Assembly (NCBI GenBank): GCA_031216755.1 | Contig: JARUHG010000002.1 | Location: 372,001 to 436,000, forward strand | Length of the DNA stretch: 64,000 bases | Direction of reading: 5' to 3' | Source: Lysobacter arvi | GTDB lineage: Bacteria > Pseudomonadota > Gammaproteobacteria > Xanthomonadales > Xanthomonadaceae | Notes under the pieces: generated by a model | The model's input: only the letters and a program-made list of their open reading frames with translations | Told to the model about the DNA's origin: nothing | Database searches by the model: none | In this document: piece by piece, positions 35,363-44,047 of the stretch | Numbering within the stretch: the stretch's first letter is position 1 | How the letters are laid out: each line of letters begins with the position of its first letter | Program-made: the position numbers and the translations under genes

Positions 35363-35909
35363 CAATGCAGACGCGCCGGCGTTGTCGCATGGCGACGTCG
35401 CGTGGCGGTTATTCATGTTGGTACTCCCGGCATTGCTCGTGCTGCCTTTGGGGGCCTGCGAGCCGCTCGAACGCACACCGGGACCCAACGACACGTTCGG
35501 CAGCAGCGTCACCGCAATGGATCACGATCCCAGCGATACGTTTGTGCGCAACGTGTACGTCGACGGCACCTGGGTGGGCGAGGGCGGGCGCGGAGGCAAG
35601 ACCGTCGCCGGCGGCATCAGCCTTCCGAACCACTGGCGGCCGGGGCTGACCGCGGTGGTGAAGTGGGAGCGGTGTGATCGCTTCGATCGCGAGCATCCTG
35701 TGCCGGATGAACAAGCCTGCCGCTGGACCGAAAAGGTCGTGCCGATCCACCAGTACGACGATGTGGGGGAAACGTGGCTGCACATCCTCGAAGGCGACAA
35801 GGTGTTGATCATTCCCAGCATGTTGGCTCCCGGCCATCCCGACTATCCCGGCCCGGACTTCCCGACCAAGGACTTCTTCCGCAACACCGGCAAGGAACCG
35901 ACCGAGTGA
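35355..35909 (+). CDS. DUF3304-like lipoprotein 1 (putative Tle immunity)
   Basis: A 184-residue predicted lipoprotein. The signal sequence RLFMLVLPALLVLPLGAC ends in a lipobox (LGAC). The mature protein has the DUF3304-like pattern SVTAMDHDPSDTFVRNVYVDG, then LPNHWRPGLTAVVKWERC and a C-terminal HPDYPGP. In other type VI phospholipase loci the neighbouring periplasmic lipoproteins neutralise the effector, so immunity is the best guess. It has its own N-terminus, unlike the next two copies. The start overlaps the previous stop by 8 bases and its stop overlaps the next GTG. Confidence 0.75.
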   Translation: MNSNADAPALSHGDVAWRLFMLVLPALLVLPLGACEPLERTPGPNDTFGSSVTAMDHDPSDTFVRNVYVDGTWVGEGGRGGKTVAGGISLPNHWRPGLTAVVKWERCDRFDREHPVPDEQACRWTEKVVPIHQYDDVGETWLHILEGDKVLIIPSMLAPGHPDYPGPDFPTKDFFRNTGKEPTE

Positions 35910-35998
35910 GCAACATCGCCTACACCCCACTGAACACACCGAAGACGGTCGCCAAGCCGGGCCGAGTACTCATCTGCCGACACGGCGAGTGCAAGTTG
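35906..35998 (+). repeat. Copy 1 of effector 5' segment
   Basis: 93 bases matching the first 31 codons of the DUF2235 effector gene (37188-37280) with four mismatches by my count, followed by an unrelated sequence leading into a lipoprotein signal. Confidence 0.9.
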
Positions 35999-36562
35999 CC
36001 TCTGATGCTTGGCGTGCGCCTCGTCAACTGCATCCGTGCGCCATGGCCATCGCTTGGGCGCTGGTGGCGCGGAGCTTTCGTGCTGATCGCATCGCTGCTG
36101 TTGGCGGCGTGCCTGCCCAAGGAACCCGAGCCGGATCCGAACGGCTCGTTCGGCAGCAGCGTCACCGCAATGGATCACGATCCCAGCGATACGTTTGTGC
36201 GCAACGTGTACGTCGACGGCACCTGGGTGGGCGAGGGCGGGCGCGGAGGCAAGACCGTCGCCGGCGGCATCAGCCTTCCGAACCGCTGGCGGCCGGGCCT
36301 GACCGCGGTGGTGAAGTGGGAGCGGTGTGATCGCTTCGATCGCGAGCATCCTGTGCCGGATGAACAAGCCTGCCGCTGGACCGAAAAGGTCGTGCCGATC
36401 CAGAAGTACGACGAGGTGGGGCACACCGATCTACATATTCTGGAGGGCGGTCAGGTACTGATCATTCCGACGATGCTTGACCCGCAGCACCCTGATTATC
36501 CGGGGCCCGGGTATCCAACCAAGGACTTCTTCCGCAACACCGGCAAGGGACCGACCGAATGA
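35906..36562 (+). CDS. DUF3304-like lipoprotein 2 with effector-derived N-terminus
   Basis: A 218-residue frame starting at GTG 35906 (GTGA overlap with the previous stop). Residues 1-31 (SNIAYTPLNTPKTVAKPGR and on to GECKL) are almost identical to the start of the DUF2235 effector. Then comes a lipoprotein signal, RWWRGAFVLIASLLLAAC, and a DUF3304-like body nearly identical in DNA to lipoprotein 1 over its middle part. The functional start may instead be the ATG at 36005, codon 34, which gives a conventional signal sequence. Likely immunity protein. The last 50 codons match lipoprotein 3 almost base for base. Confidence 0.75.
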   Translation: MSNIAYTPLNTPKTVAKPGRVLICRHGECKLPLMLGVRLVNCIRAPWPSLGRWWRGAFVLIASLLLAACLPKEPEPDPNGSFGSSVTAMDHDPSDTFVRNVYVDGTWVGEGGRGGKTVAGGISLPNRWRPGLTAVVKWERCDRFDREHPVPDEQACRWTEKVVPIQKYDEVGHTDLHILEGGQVLIIPTMLDPQHPDYPGPGYPTKDFFRNTGKGPTE

Positions 36563-36651
36563 ACAACATCGCCTACACCCCGCTGAACGCACCGAAGACG
36601 GTCGGCAGGCCGGGCCGAGTACTCATCTGCCGAGATGGCGAGTGCAAGTTG
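36559..36651 (+). repeat. Copy 2 of effector 5' segment
   Basis: 93 bases matching the first 31 codons of the effector gene, with nine mismatches by my count against 37188-37280. It is more diverged than copy 1. Confidence 0.88.
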
Positions 36652-37191
36652 TCTGCGGTGTCTGGCGTGCGCCTTGCCAGCAACGTTCGTGCGGCATGGC
36701 CGTCGCTTCGGCGCTGGTGGCGCGGAGCTTTCGTACTGATCGCATCGCTACTCTTGGCGGCGTGCCTGCCCAAGGAACCCGAGCCGGATCCGAACGGCTC
36801 GTTCGGCAGCAGTGTCTCAGCGATGGACCACGACCCCAGCGACACTTTCGTGCGAAACGTATACGTCAACGGCAAGTGGGTGGGTGAGGCGAGCGGAGGA
36901 GGAGGCATCGTCGCCGGCGGCATCAGCCTTCCGAACCGCTGGCGGCCGGGCCTGACCGCGGTAGTGAAGTGGGAGCGATGCGAGCCCTATGGCAAGAACT
37001 GCCGCTGGACCGAAAAGGTCGTGCCGATCCAGAAATACGACGAGGTGGGGCACACCGATCTACATATTCTGGAGGGCGGTCAGGTACTGATCATTCCGAC
37101 GATGCTTGACCCGCAGCACCCTGATTATCCGGGGCCCGGGTATCCAACCAAGGACTTCTTCCGCAACACCGGCAAGGAACCGACCGAGTGA
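36559..37191 (+). CDS. DUF3304-like lipoprotein 3 with effector-derived N-terminus
   Basis: A 210-residue frame starting at ATG 36559 (ATGA overlap). As in lipoprotein 2, residues 1-31 copy the effector N-terminus, here with more changes (MNNIAYTPLNAPKTVGRPGR). The lipobox is again LLLAAC. Its DUF3304-like body differs in the middle: GEASGGGGIVAGG replaces GEGGRGGKTVAGG, and a loop before CRWTEK is eight residues shorter. The aligned alternative start is a GTG at 36658. Sequence drift in the loop suggests a different effector specificity or a copy under less constraint. Putative immunity protein. Confidence 0.75.
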   Translation: MNNIAYTPLNAPKTVGRPGRVLICRDGECKLSAVSGVRLASNVRAAWPSLRRWWRGAFVLIASLLLAACLPKEPEPDPNGSFGSSVSAMDHDPSDTFVRNVYVNGKWVGEASGGGGIVAGGISLPNRWRPGLTAVVKWERCEPYGKNCRWTEKVVPIQKYDEVGHTDLHILEGGQVLIIPTMLDPQHPDYPGPGYPTKDFFRNTGKEPTE

Positions 37192-37280
37192 GCAACATCG
37201 CCTACACCCCACTGAACGCACCGAAGACGGTCGCCAAGCCGGGCCGAGTACTCATCTGCCGCAACGGCGAGTGCAAGCTG
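37188..37280 (+). repeat. Effector 5' segment, genuine copy (third)
   Basis: The in-place beginning of the DUF2235 effector gene, from which the copies at 35906 and 36559 appear to derive, since only here does the sequence continue into the family core. Confidence 0.88.
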
Positions 37281-39089
37281 AGTCTGGTGTTCGGGATCTA
37301 CTTCGACGGCACCAACAACAACTTGTACGAGGATGAGCCCAGTCTGTCGCACAGCAACGTGGCGCGGCTGTATAACGCCGCCTACAAGGAGCCGATTAAC
37401 GGCCTGCACGCGATCTACATCCCCGGCGTAGGTACGCCGTTTCCATTGATTGGCGAGGACACACCGCACGAGTACGGAGCATCCATGGGCGTCATGGGCG
37501 CAGAACGGATCCGGTATGCGCTGTTAGCGATCACCAACCGAATTTCGCGCGTGCTGATCAAGAAGGACCTAGTTCCAGAGGAGAAAGACAAGATTCGCGA
37601 CGCCGTCAAGACCGACGACAACTACACCCGCTGGAATCACCGCCTGACCGCGCTGATCGCGCAGATGCGCCAGCGTGCGCAGGGCTCGCAGATCGAAGAG
37701 ATCGTGATCGACGTGTTCGGCTTCTCGCGCGGGGCGGCCGGCGCCCGCTCGTTCGTCAACCAGTTGCTCAAGCACTTCAGTCCCAACGGCCAGTTCTTCT
37801 GCGGCATACCGCTACGTATCCGCTTCGTGGGCCTGTTCGACACCGTGGCCTCGGTGGGGCTTGCGGATTCTTTCCCGGGCCCGTTCGAGGGCCATCAGGG
37901 CTGGGCCGACCAGGACCTGTTGCCCATTCCGCCGCAGGTGGAGCAGTGCGTGCATTTCGTCGCCGGGCACGAGGGCCGCAAGTCGTTCCCGGTCGACCTG
38001 GTGCTGGGCGGGAACGGTACATATCCGGCCAACTGCATCGAGGTGGTCTATCCCGGCATGCATTCGGACGTGGGCGGCGGTTACGGGCCGCGCGACCAGG
38101 GCAAGTCCCGCTCCAATCAGAGCGAGTTGCTGTCGCAGATTGCCCTCAACGACATGTACGACCGGGCGCTGAGGGCCGGAGTGCCGCTGCGCAAGGGCGA
38201 GAAACTGGATCGTGCCGGTTTGAAGGAGCAGTTCGCCATCCACAATACCCTGCGCCGCTACTGCACCTCCTACCTGACCTTCATGAAGTCCCGATGCGAA
38301 GGGAAACCGGTGGTCCGGCAGTACGAATCCCACCTGCGCCATTACCTGCACTGGCGACGCGAAGTGCTGGCCGATGTCCGCTTCCTGGCGCAGCCGTGCA
38401 TGGGCGATGGCATCAGCAAGCAGGACCAGATCAATATGCTGGAATCCAATAGACAGTTCCGCTTGTACATCGCGCAGTTGGGGCGCGCCGACGCGCTGCT
38501 GAGCGAGTATGAAGCGACGCACAGCAAATACAAGGATCCAAGGATTCCGCCACCGCCCGTGGATACCGAGGCCCTGGGTTACTACCGCAAGTACTGGAAG
38601 GAACGCTTCATTTCCGACGCGGACGTTCACACCTTCTTCGAGACGTATGTGCACGACTCCCGCGCCGGCTTCACCATCGTGGACCCGGCGACCAAGTATG
38701 ACCACCAGCGCATCCACCGGCAGTTGAAGGAACGCGATGCGCGGTACCAGCAGGCGCTGAAGGATCACGATCGGATCGTTTCCGACTATCACGTCCGCGG
38801 CGAAGGCAGTGGCTACACCGCCACGACGATGCCGGCGCGGCCGCGTGACCCGTTGACGCCACGCGAACGCCAGAACCTGGCGATCTACAACAAGACCCCC
38901 GAAGCGCCCGAGAAGATCGAGAAGGGTTACGTCGAAGTGCCCATCTATGACGATCGCCAACCCGGCACTTGGGACAACGGGTCGGTGGAACTGACCGACG
39001 GGCTCGCTGCGATGGATCGTCGTCGTGAGGGACGCTGGAGCTATCTGCATCCGCGCCAGCACTTCGCGTATTCGCGGCTGAGCTTCTGA
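37188..39089 (+). CDS. DUF2235 type VI phospholipase effector (Tle1-type)
   Basis: A 633-residue protein without signal peptide. The DUF2235 alpha/beta hydrolase core starts with FGIYFDGTNNN near residue 36. The nucleophile elbow GFSRG puts Ser near 180, GLFDTVAS gives an Asp near 218, and YPGMHSDVGGGY a His/Asp near 292-294; these are plausible catalytic residues. Family members of the Tle1 class are phospholipases delivered by type VI secretion to attack rival membranes. The C-terminal 300 residues are charged and lack a known domain. GTG 37188 overlaps the last lipoprotein stop. Cargo of the VgrG/DUF4123 pair by position. Confidence 0.88.
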   Translation: MSNIAYTPLNAPKTVAKPGRVLICRNGECKLSLVFGIYFDGTNNNLYEDEPSLSHSNVARLYNAAYKEPINGLHAIYIPGVGTPFPLIGEDTPHEYGASMGVMGAERIRYALLAITNRISRVLIKKDLVPEEKDKIRDAVKTDDNYTRWNHRLTALIAQMRQRAQGSQIEEIVIDVFGFSRGAAGARSFVNQLLKHFSPNGQFFCGIPLRIRFVGLFDTVASVGLADSFPGPFEGHQGWADQDLLPIPPQVEQCVHFVAGHEGRKSFPVDLVLGGNGTYPANCIEVVYPGMHSDVGGGYGPRDQGKSRSNQSELLSQIALNDMYDRALRAGVPLRKGEKLDRAGLKEQFAIHNTLRRYCTSYLTFMKSRCEGKPVVRQYESHLRHYLHWRREVLADVRFLAQPCMGDGISKQDQINMLESNRQFRLYIAQLGRADALLSEYEATHSKYKDPRIPPPPVDTEALGYYRKYWKERFISDADVHTFFETYVHDSRAGFTIVDPATKYDHQRIHRQLKERDARYQQALKDHDRIVSDYHVRGEGSGYTATTMPARPRDPLTPRERQNLAIYNKTPEAPEKIEKGYVEVPIYDDRQPGTWDNGSVELTDGLAAMDRRREGRWSYLHPRQHFAYSRLSF

Positions 39090-39193
39090 AGGAGCGATGC
39101 CAGCAGGGCCGGGTCCCCCGCGGCCGGCGGCATATGCGAAGAGTCCGGTACTGCTGTTACCCTCGCCGGCACGCCCTCTCCGGACCCACCTGA

Positions 39194-40435
39194 ATGCCGC
39201 CAGCCCCGAGTACCGCGCTGATCACCAACGACATCGTGATACTGGGGCTGATCGCCGCCACGCTCGGCGCGGTGTTCTGGACCTCCTCGCTCGCCTCGTT
39301 CCGCAAGTTCTATTCGATCGTCCCCGCGCTGCTGCTGTGCTATCTGATTCCGGGGCTGTTCAACACCTTCGGCCTCATCGACGGCGAGCACAGCAGGCTC
39401 TACAACCCCGTCGCCAGCCGCGTGCTCCTGCCTGCGGCGCTGGTGCTGCTGACGCTCTCCATCGACCTCAAGGCCGTGCTGCGGCTGGGACCGAAGCTGG
39501 TGGCGATGTACGTCACCGCGTCGCTGAGCGTGGTGGCCGGCGGCATCCTCGCCTTCCTGCTGTTCCAGGCGGTGCATCCGGAAACGGTCGCCGGCGACAC
39601 GTGGGCCGGCATGACGGCGCTGGCGGGCAGCTGGACCGGCGGCGGCGCGAACATGCTCGCGATGAAGGAGATCTTTCAGGTCGACGCTACGACCTTCGGC
39701 CAGTTCGCGGTCGTCGACGTCGGCGTGGGCTACGTGTGGATGGCGATCCTGATCTTCCTCGCCGGCCGTTCCGCGGCGATCGACGCGCGCAGCGGCGCCG
39801 ACACGCGCGCCATCGACGAGCTCAAGGACAAGCTCGCCGCCTTCAAGGCGCAGCACAGCCGCGTGCCGACGCTCACCGACCTGATGGTCATCATCGGCAT
39901 CGCGTTCGGCACCGTCGGTCTTGCGCACTGGCTGGCCGCGCCGCTGTCGGCGTGGTTCGGCGCGAACGTATCCTGGGCGCGCTCGGTGAGCCTGCACGAG
40001 CCGTTCGTGTGGGTGGTGGTGATCTCGACCTTCGTCGGCCTGGGCCTGAGCTTCACCCGCGCCCGCACGCTCGAAGGCGCGGGCGCATCGAACATCGGCA
40101 CGCTGCTGCTGTATTTCCTGATCGCCGCCATCGGCATGCAGATGGACATCCTCGCGCTGTTCGACCGCCCGTGGCTGTACCTGCTTGGCCTGGTCTGGCT
40201 GGCGATCCATGTGCTGATCCTGTGGCTGGTCGCGCGCCTGCTGAAGGTGCCGTTCTTCTATTTCGCGATCGGCTCGCAGAGCAACATCGGCGGCCCGGCC
40301 TCCGCGCCGGTCGTCGCATCCGCCTTCCACCCCGCGCTGGCGCCGGTGGGCGCGCTGCTGGGGACGCTCGGTTACGCGACCGGCACCGGCCTGGCGTATG
40401 CGCTGGGGCTGGTGCTGCGGTCGCTGGCGCAGTGA
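39194..40435 (+). CDS. DUF819 family membrane protein
   Basis: A 413-residue polytopic inner-membrane protein with about ten to twelve hydrophobic segments. The stretch GSWTGGGANMLAMKE and the C-terminal QSNIGGPASAPVVASAF are marks of the DUF819 (YjcL-like) family, thought to be transporters but without known substrate. The two Gly-rich re-entrant-like motifs in each half hint at an inverted repeat transporter fold; that is inference. It starts 104 bases after the effector gene and is probably a separate unit. Confidence 0.88.
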   Translation: MPPAPSTALITNDIVILGLIAATLGAVFWTSSLASFRKFYSIVPALLLCYLIPGLFNTFGLIDGEHSRLYNPVASRVLLPAALVLLTLSIDLKAVLRLGPKLVAMYVTASLSVVAGGILAFLLFQAVHPETVAGDTWAGMTALAGSWTGGGANMLAMKEIFQVDATTFGQFAVVDVGVGYVWMAILIFLAGRSAAIDARSGADTRAIDELKDKLAAFKAQHSRVPTLTDLMVIIGIAFGTVGLAHWLAAPLSAWFGANVSWARSVSLHEPFVWVVVISTFVGLGLSFTRARTLEGAGASNIGTLLLYFLIAAIGMQMDILALFDRPWLYLLGLVWLAIHVLILWLVARLLKVPFFYFAIGSQSNIGGPASAPVVASAFHPALAPVGALLGTLGYATGTGLAYALGLVLRSLAQ

Positions 40436-40617
40436 TCCGCGCGCGCTGAGCGCCACTCGCGGCGGAGCGTGACACGGGCGACGGTCGCGTCGCCACGCGC
40501 GGGCATCGCGGCCGACGCGCGAAGTCCCGCCCCGTCCAAGAGTCGGAAGCGTCTGATTCGAACGGCGCGGCCGCGTACCGAGAATGCAGGCCGATCCCCC
40601 GATGGGTGCGGCGCACG

Positions 40618-41583
40618 ATGCGTTCCCCGCTTTCCGTTTCCCATGCCGCCGCCCGCTGGTGCGTGGCGGCCGTCCCGCTGTTCTGCGCGAGCCTGCCGGC
40701 GTTGGCCTTCGCCACGCTGGCGTGGCGGTATTCGGCGTACCGGTCGGTGGCGACGGGCCTGGGCGCGCTCGCCGCTGCCGTGTTCCTGGCGGGCTGTGCG
40801 CTCGCATGCCGGAACCGCATCGGCGATCGCCTGCATCGCGTACGGCTGGCCGACGATGCCCTGCACGTCGAGCACGGCCTCGGCGAGCGGCTGGTCCCGC
40901 TGTCGCTGGTGCGCGACGTGCGGGTGCGCGACGTGTTTCCGCTCGAACTGGTGACGCTCCGCCTTGCCGACGACGCCCCGCTGAGCTTCGGATTCACGCA
41001 CCGCAATCTCCTGACGCGGCTGCGTTCGCCCATGCTCGCCGAACTGCTGGCGAAACTTCCGGATGCGTCGATACGCGAGCGTGCACCGCGCCTGGGCGGC
41101 GACGCCGCGGTGCTGCCGTGGTGGGCGCGTTGTCCGGAACTGCTCGCAATGCCCGCCGCCGCGGCGTTGGGCGTTCTGTGCGCCGCAAGCGGTCCGCTGG
41201 CGGCGACGTTGTGGCCGGCCGCGTTCGCGTTCCCGCCGTGGCCGCTGTCGCTGCTGATCTGCGGCGTCGGCCTGGGCACTGGGACGATCGCCTTCCTGGT
41301 CCTGCGCAGCTGGCGCACGCCGCCCGACGTGCGCTTGTGGAAAGGCGTGCTGGTCGTGCGACGCAGCCGGCGCGGCCGGCTCGTCGAACGCTGCCATCCG
41401 CTCGATGGCGTGGCAGGCGTCCGCTATTCGCGTGCGATCGGGCGCGATCGCCGGGTCTGCCTGTTCGCCATCGAACTGCGGGGCGTATTGTCGTCGCGCG
41501 CGCTGCGCATCACGTTTCCCGCGCATTCGTCGGACAGCGTGTTGCAGACCCTCCGATGGCCCGGAGCGGAGCGGGCGGAGTAG
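40618..41583 (+). CDS. Hypothetical membrane protein
   Basis: A 321-residue protein with four probable membrane segments: two near the N-terminus (about 14-34 and 43-64) and two in the middle (about 175-205 and 208-225). Between and after them lie strand-rich soluble parts, with LADDALHVEHGLGERLVPLSLV and LWKGVLVVRRSRRG looking like two PH-like (bPH/YdbT-type) modules. That reading is tentative; I do not recognise the family. ATG 40618 or GTG 40606 could start it; neither has a clear ribosome-binding site. A bidirectional terminator follows. Confidence 0.6.
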   Translation: MRSPLSVSHAAARWCVAAVPLFCASLPALAFATLAWRYSAYRSVATGLGALAAAVFLAGCALACRNRIGDRLHRVRLADDALHVEHGLGERLVPLSLVRDVRVRDVFPLELVTLRLADDAPLSFGFTHRNLLTRLRSPMLAELLAKLPDASIRERAPRLGGDAAVLPWWARCPELLAMPAAAALGVLCAASGPLAATLWPAAFAFPPWPLSLLICGVGLGTGTIAFLVLRSWRTPPDVRLWKGVLVVRRSRRGRLVERCHPLDGVAGVRYSRAIGRDRRVCLFAIELRGVLSSRALRITFPAHSSDSVLQTLRWPGAERAE

Positions 41584-41619
41584 CCGCGCCCAGCCATGGC
41601 GCCGTCGTCGCGCCAAAAG

Positions 41620-41644
41620 AAAAGGCGCCGCACCGGCGCCTTTT
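41620..41644. terminator. Bidirectional intrinsic terminator
   Basis: AAAAGGCGCC (41620-41629) pairs with GGCGCCTTTT (41635-41644) around GCACC, giving an A-run on one side and a T-run on the other. It lies between a plus-strand gene and the convergent ybdD gene, so it can stop transcription from both directions. Confidence 0.9.
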
Positions 41645-41662
41645 CTTCGTTTCCGATCCGCT

Positions 41663-41902
41663 TCAGCAGCAGCGGCTGCGGCCCTTGCCGTAGCGCGCTT
41701 CCATCCGTTCGCGGAAGAACTCCTCGCGCGTCATCGGCACACGATCCGGATGCGTGCGTCGCACGTGCGCGACGTACACGTCGTAGTCGGGAATGCCGAT
41801 GGCCAGTCGCGCCGTCTGGCAGCTCGCACGCCACCAGCGTGCGAGCAGGTCCAGCACGACGCGCGCGACGCGATCAGCGGGCGACGGCATCGAGCGCGAC
41901 AT
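41663..41902 (-). CDS. YbdD/YjiX-family small protein
   Basis: A 79-residue protein of the YbdD/YjiX family. The core [23 protein letters not shown], then [18 protein letters not shown], and the Cys-Cys end are standard. These small proteins accompany CstA-type pyruvate/peptide permeases and are thought to be needed for their function. The start lies 29 bases inside the cstA 3' end, so translation is coupled to it. Confidence 0.9.
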   Translation of the reverse strand: MSRSMPSPADRVARVVLDLLARWWRASCQTARLAIGIPDYDVYVAHVRRTHPDRVPMTREEFFRERMEARYGKGRSRCC

Positions 41903-43934
41903 AGTCCGACTCCTTCGCGGTCGGCGTGTTGGTGCGGCGTGCGGCCAGTGCGGCGCGCAGGCCGAACAGGACCGTCGCCACCACCACCGCGACGAACAAC
42001 CCGCACAGCGCGGCGTCGAGGTAGTTGTTGAAGATCACGCGCGACATGTCGTCCATCGACTTGGCCGGAGCGAGCACCTCGCCGCGCGCCGCGGCGTCGG
42101 CGAACTTGCGCGCGTTGGCGATGAAGCCGATCTTCGGATCCGGGTGGAACAGCTTCTGCCAGCCGGCGCTGAGCGTGCAGATCAGCAGCCACGCCGTCGG
42201 GATCAGCGGGATCCACAGGAACTTCTCGCGCTTCATCTTCACCATCACCACGCTGCAGAACACCAGCGCGATGCCCGCGAGCATCTGGTTGGCGATGCCG
42301 AACAGCGGCCACAAGGTGTTGATGCCGCCCAGCGGATCGACCACGCCCTGGTAGAGGAAGTAGCCCCACAGACTCACCGCGATCAGCGTGCACACGACGT
42401 TGCTGGCCCAGCTTTCGGTCTGCTTGAACGGCTCGTACGCCAGGCCGACGAGTTCCTGGATCATGAAGCGCGCCACGCGCGTGCCGGCGTCCACCGTGGT
42501 GAGGATGAAGAGCGCCTCGAACAGGATCGCGTAGTGGTACCAGAACGCCATCATCCCTTCGCCCGGGATCAGGCCGTGCAGGATCTGCGCCATGCCCACG
42601 GCGAGCGTCGGCGCACCGCCGGTACGCGACAGGATGGTCTGCTCGCCGATCTCCTTGGCGGTGGCCGTGAGCACGTCAGGCGTCAGCACGAAGCCCCAGC
42701 TGGAGATCGCGGCGGCCGCGGATTCGGCCGTGGTGCCGATCAGCGCGGCGGGCGAGTTCATCGCGAAGTACACGCCCGGCTGCAGGACGCAGGCGGCGAT
42801 GAGCGCCATGATCGCGACGAACGCTTCCATCAGCATGCCGCCGTACCCGACCATCGGGATGTCGCGCTCGTTGGAGATCATCTTCGGCGTCGTGCCGGAG
42901 CTGATCAGCGAGTGGAAGCCCGACACCGCGCCGCAGGCGATGGTGATGAACAGGAACGGGAACAGCTTGCCGGAGAACACCGGACCGGTGCCGTCGACGA
43001 ACTTGGTCACGGACGGCATCTGCAGGTCCGGCATCGCGACGACGATGGCCAGCGCCAGGATCAGGACCGTGCCGATCTTGAGGAAGGTCGAGAGGTAGTC
43101 GCGCGGCGCCAGCAGGAACCACACCGGCAGCACCGAGGCGATGAAACCGTAGGCGATCATCAGCCACGCGAGCGTCGTGCCCTTCAGGTGAAACACCGGG
43201 CCCCACGTCGGGTGTGCGGCGACCACTCCGCCGCCCCAGATCGCCAGCATCAGCAGCACGAAGCCGATGATCGAGACCTCCAGGATGCGGCCGGGGCGGA
43301 AGTAGCGCAGGTACAGGCCCATGAGGATGGCGATCGGGATCGTCATCGCCACGGTGAAGGTGCCCCACGGGCTTTCCGCCAGCGCCTTCACGACGACCAG
43401 CGCCAGCACCGCCAGCAGGATCACCATGATCATCAGGATGCCGATCATGGAGATCACGCCGGCGGCCGGGCCCATCTCGGCGCGGATCATCTCGCCGAGC
43501 GAGCGGCCGTCGCGGCGCGTGGAGAAGAACAGCACCAGCATGTCCTGCACCGCGCCGGCCAGGACCACGCCGAACAGGATCCACAGCGTGCCGGGCAGGT
43601 AGCCCATCTGCGCGGCGAGCACCGGGCCGACGAGCGGGCCTGCGCCGGCGATCGCGGCGAAGTGGTGCCCGAATACGATGCTCTTGGCGGTCGGGACGTA
43701 GTCCAGGCCGTCGTTACGGCGCCAGGCGGGCGTCGCGCGCGAGCCGTCGATCATCAGCGCGTTGCGCGCGATGTACAGGCCGTAGAAGCGGAACGCGACG
43801 GTGAACGTCGCCACGGCGGCGACCACCAGCCAGATGGCGTTGATGGTTTCGCCGCGATGCAGGGCGATCGTGCCGATACAGAACGCCGCCAGTATCGACA
43901 GAGCGGCCCAGCCGAGCCAGGACAGAGATTTCAT
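41874..43934 (-). CDS. cstA: Carbon starvation protein CstA (pyruvate/peptide transporter)
   Basis: A 686-residue polytopic inner-membrane protein with the CstA signatures: [21 protein letters not shown] near residue 90, then [17 protein letters not shown], and [20 protein letters not shown]. CstA-type proteins import peptides and pyruvate during carbon limitation. A GGAGGGG ribosome-binding site sits before the ATG at 43934. ybdD overlaps its end, giving a cstA-ybdD unit as in enteric bacteria. The substrate preference here is not readable. Confidence 0.95.
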   Translation of the reverse strand: MKSLSWLGWAALSILAAFCIGTIALHRGETINAIWLVVAAVATFTVAFRFYGLYIARNALMIDGSRATPAWRRNDGLDYVPTAKSIVFGHHFAAIAGAGPLVGPVLAAQMGYLPGTLWILFGVVLAGAVQDMLVLFFSTRRDGRSLGEMIRAEMGPAAGVISMIGILMIMVILLAVLALVVVKALAESPWGTFTVAMTIPIAILMGLYLRYFRPGRILEVSIIGFVLLMLAIWGGGVVAAHPTWGPVFHLKGTTLAWLMIAYGFIASVLPVWFLLAPRDYLSTFLKIGTVLILALAIVVAMPDLQMPSVTKFVDGTGPVFSGKLFPFLFITIACGAVSGFHSLISSGTTPKMISNERDIPMVGYGGMLMEAFVAIMALIAACVLQPGVYFAMNSPAALIGTTAESAAAAISSWGFVLTPDVLTATAKEIGEQTILSRTGGAPTLAVGMAQILHGLIPGEGMMAFWYHYAILFEALFILTTVDAGTRVARFMIQELVGLAYEPFKQTESWASNVVCTLIAVSLWGYFLYQGVVDPLGGINTLWPLFGIANQMLAGIALVFCSVVMVKMKREKFLWIPLIPTAWLLICTLSAGWQKLFHPDPKIGFIANARKFADAAARGEVLAPAKSMDDMSRVIFNNYLDAALCGLFVAVVVATVLFGLRAALAARRTNTPTAKESDYVALDAVAR

Positions 43935-44047
43935 GACACCCCTCCGGAAGGATCACGGAAGGGTCGCGCCGCGCCGGCCGCCCGGTCAATGCGCAATGCG
44001 TCAACTTGCGTGCGACTTTCGTCTATGCATTGGTCCGGTGGGCGGCT

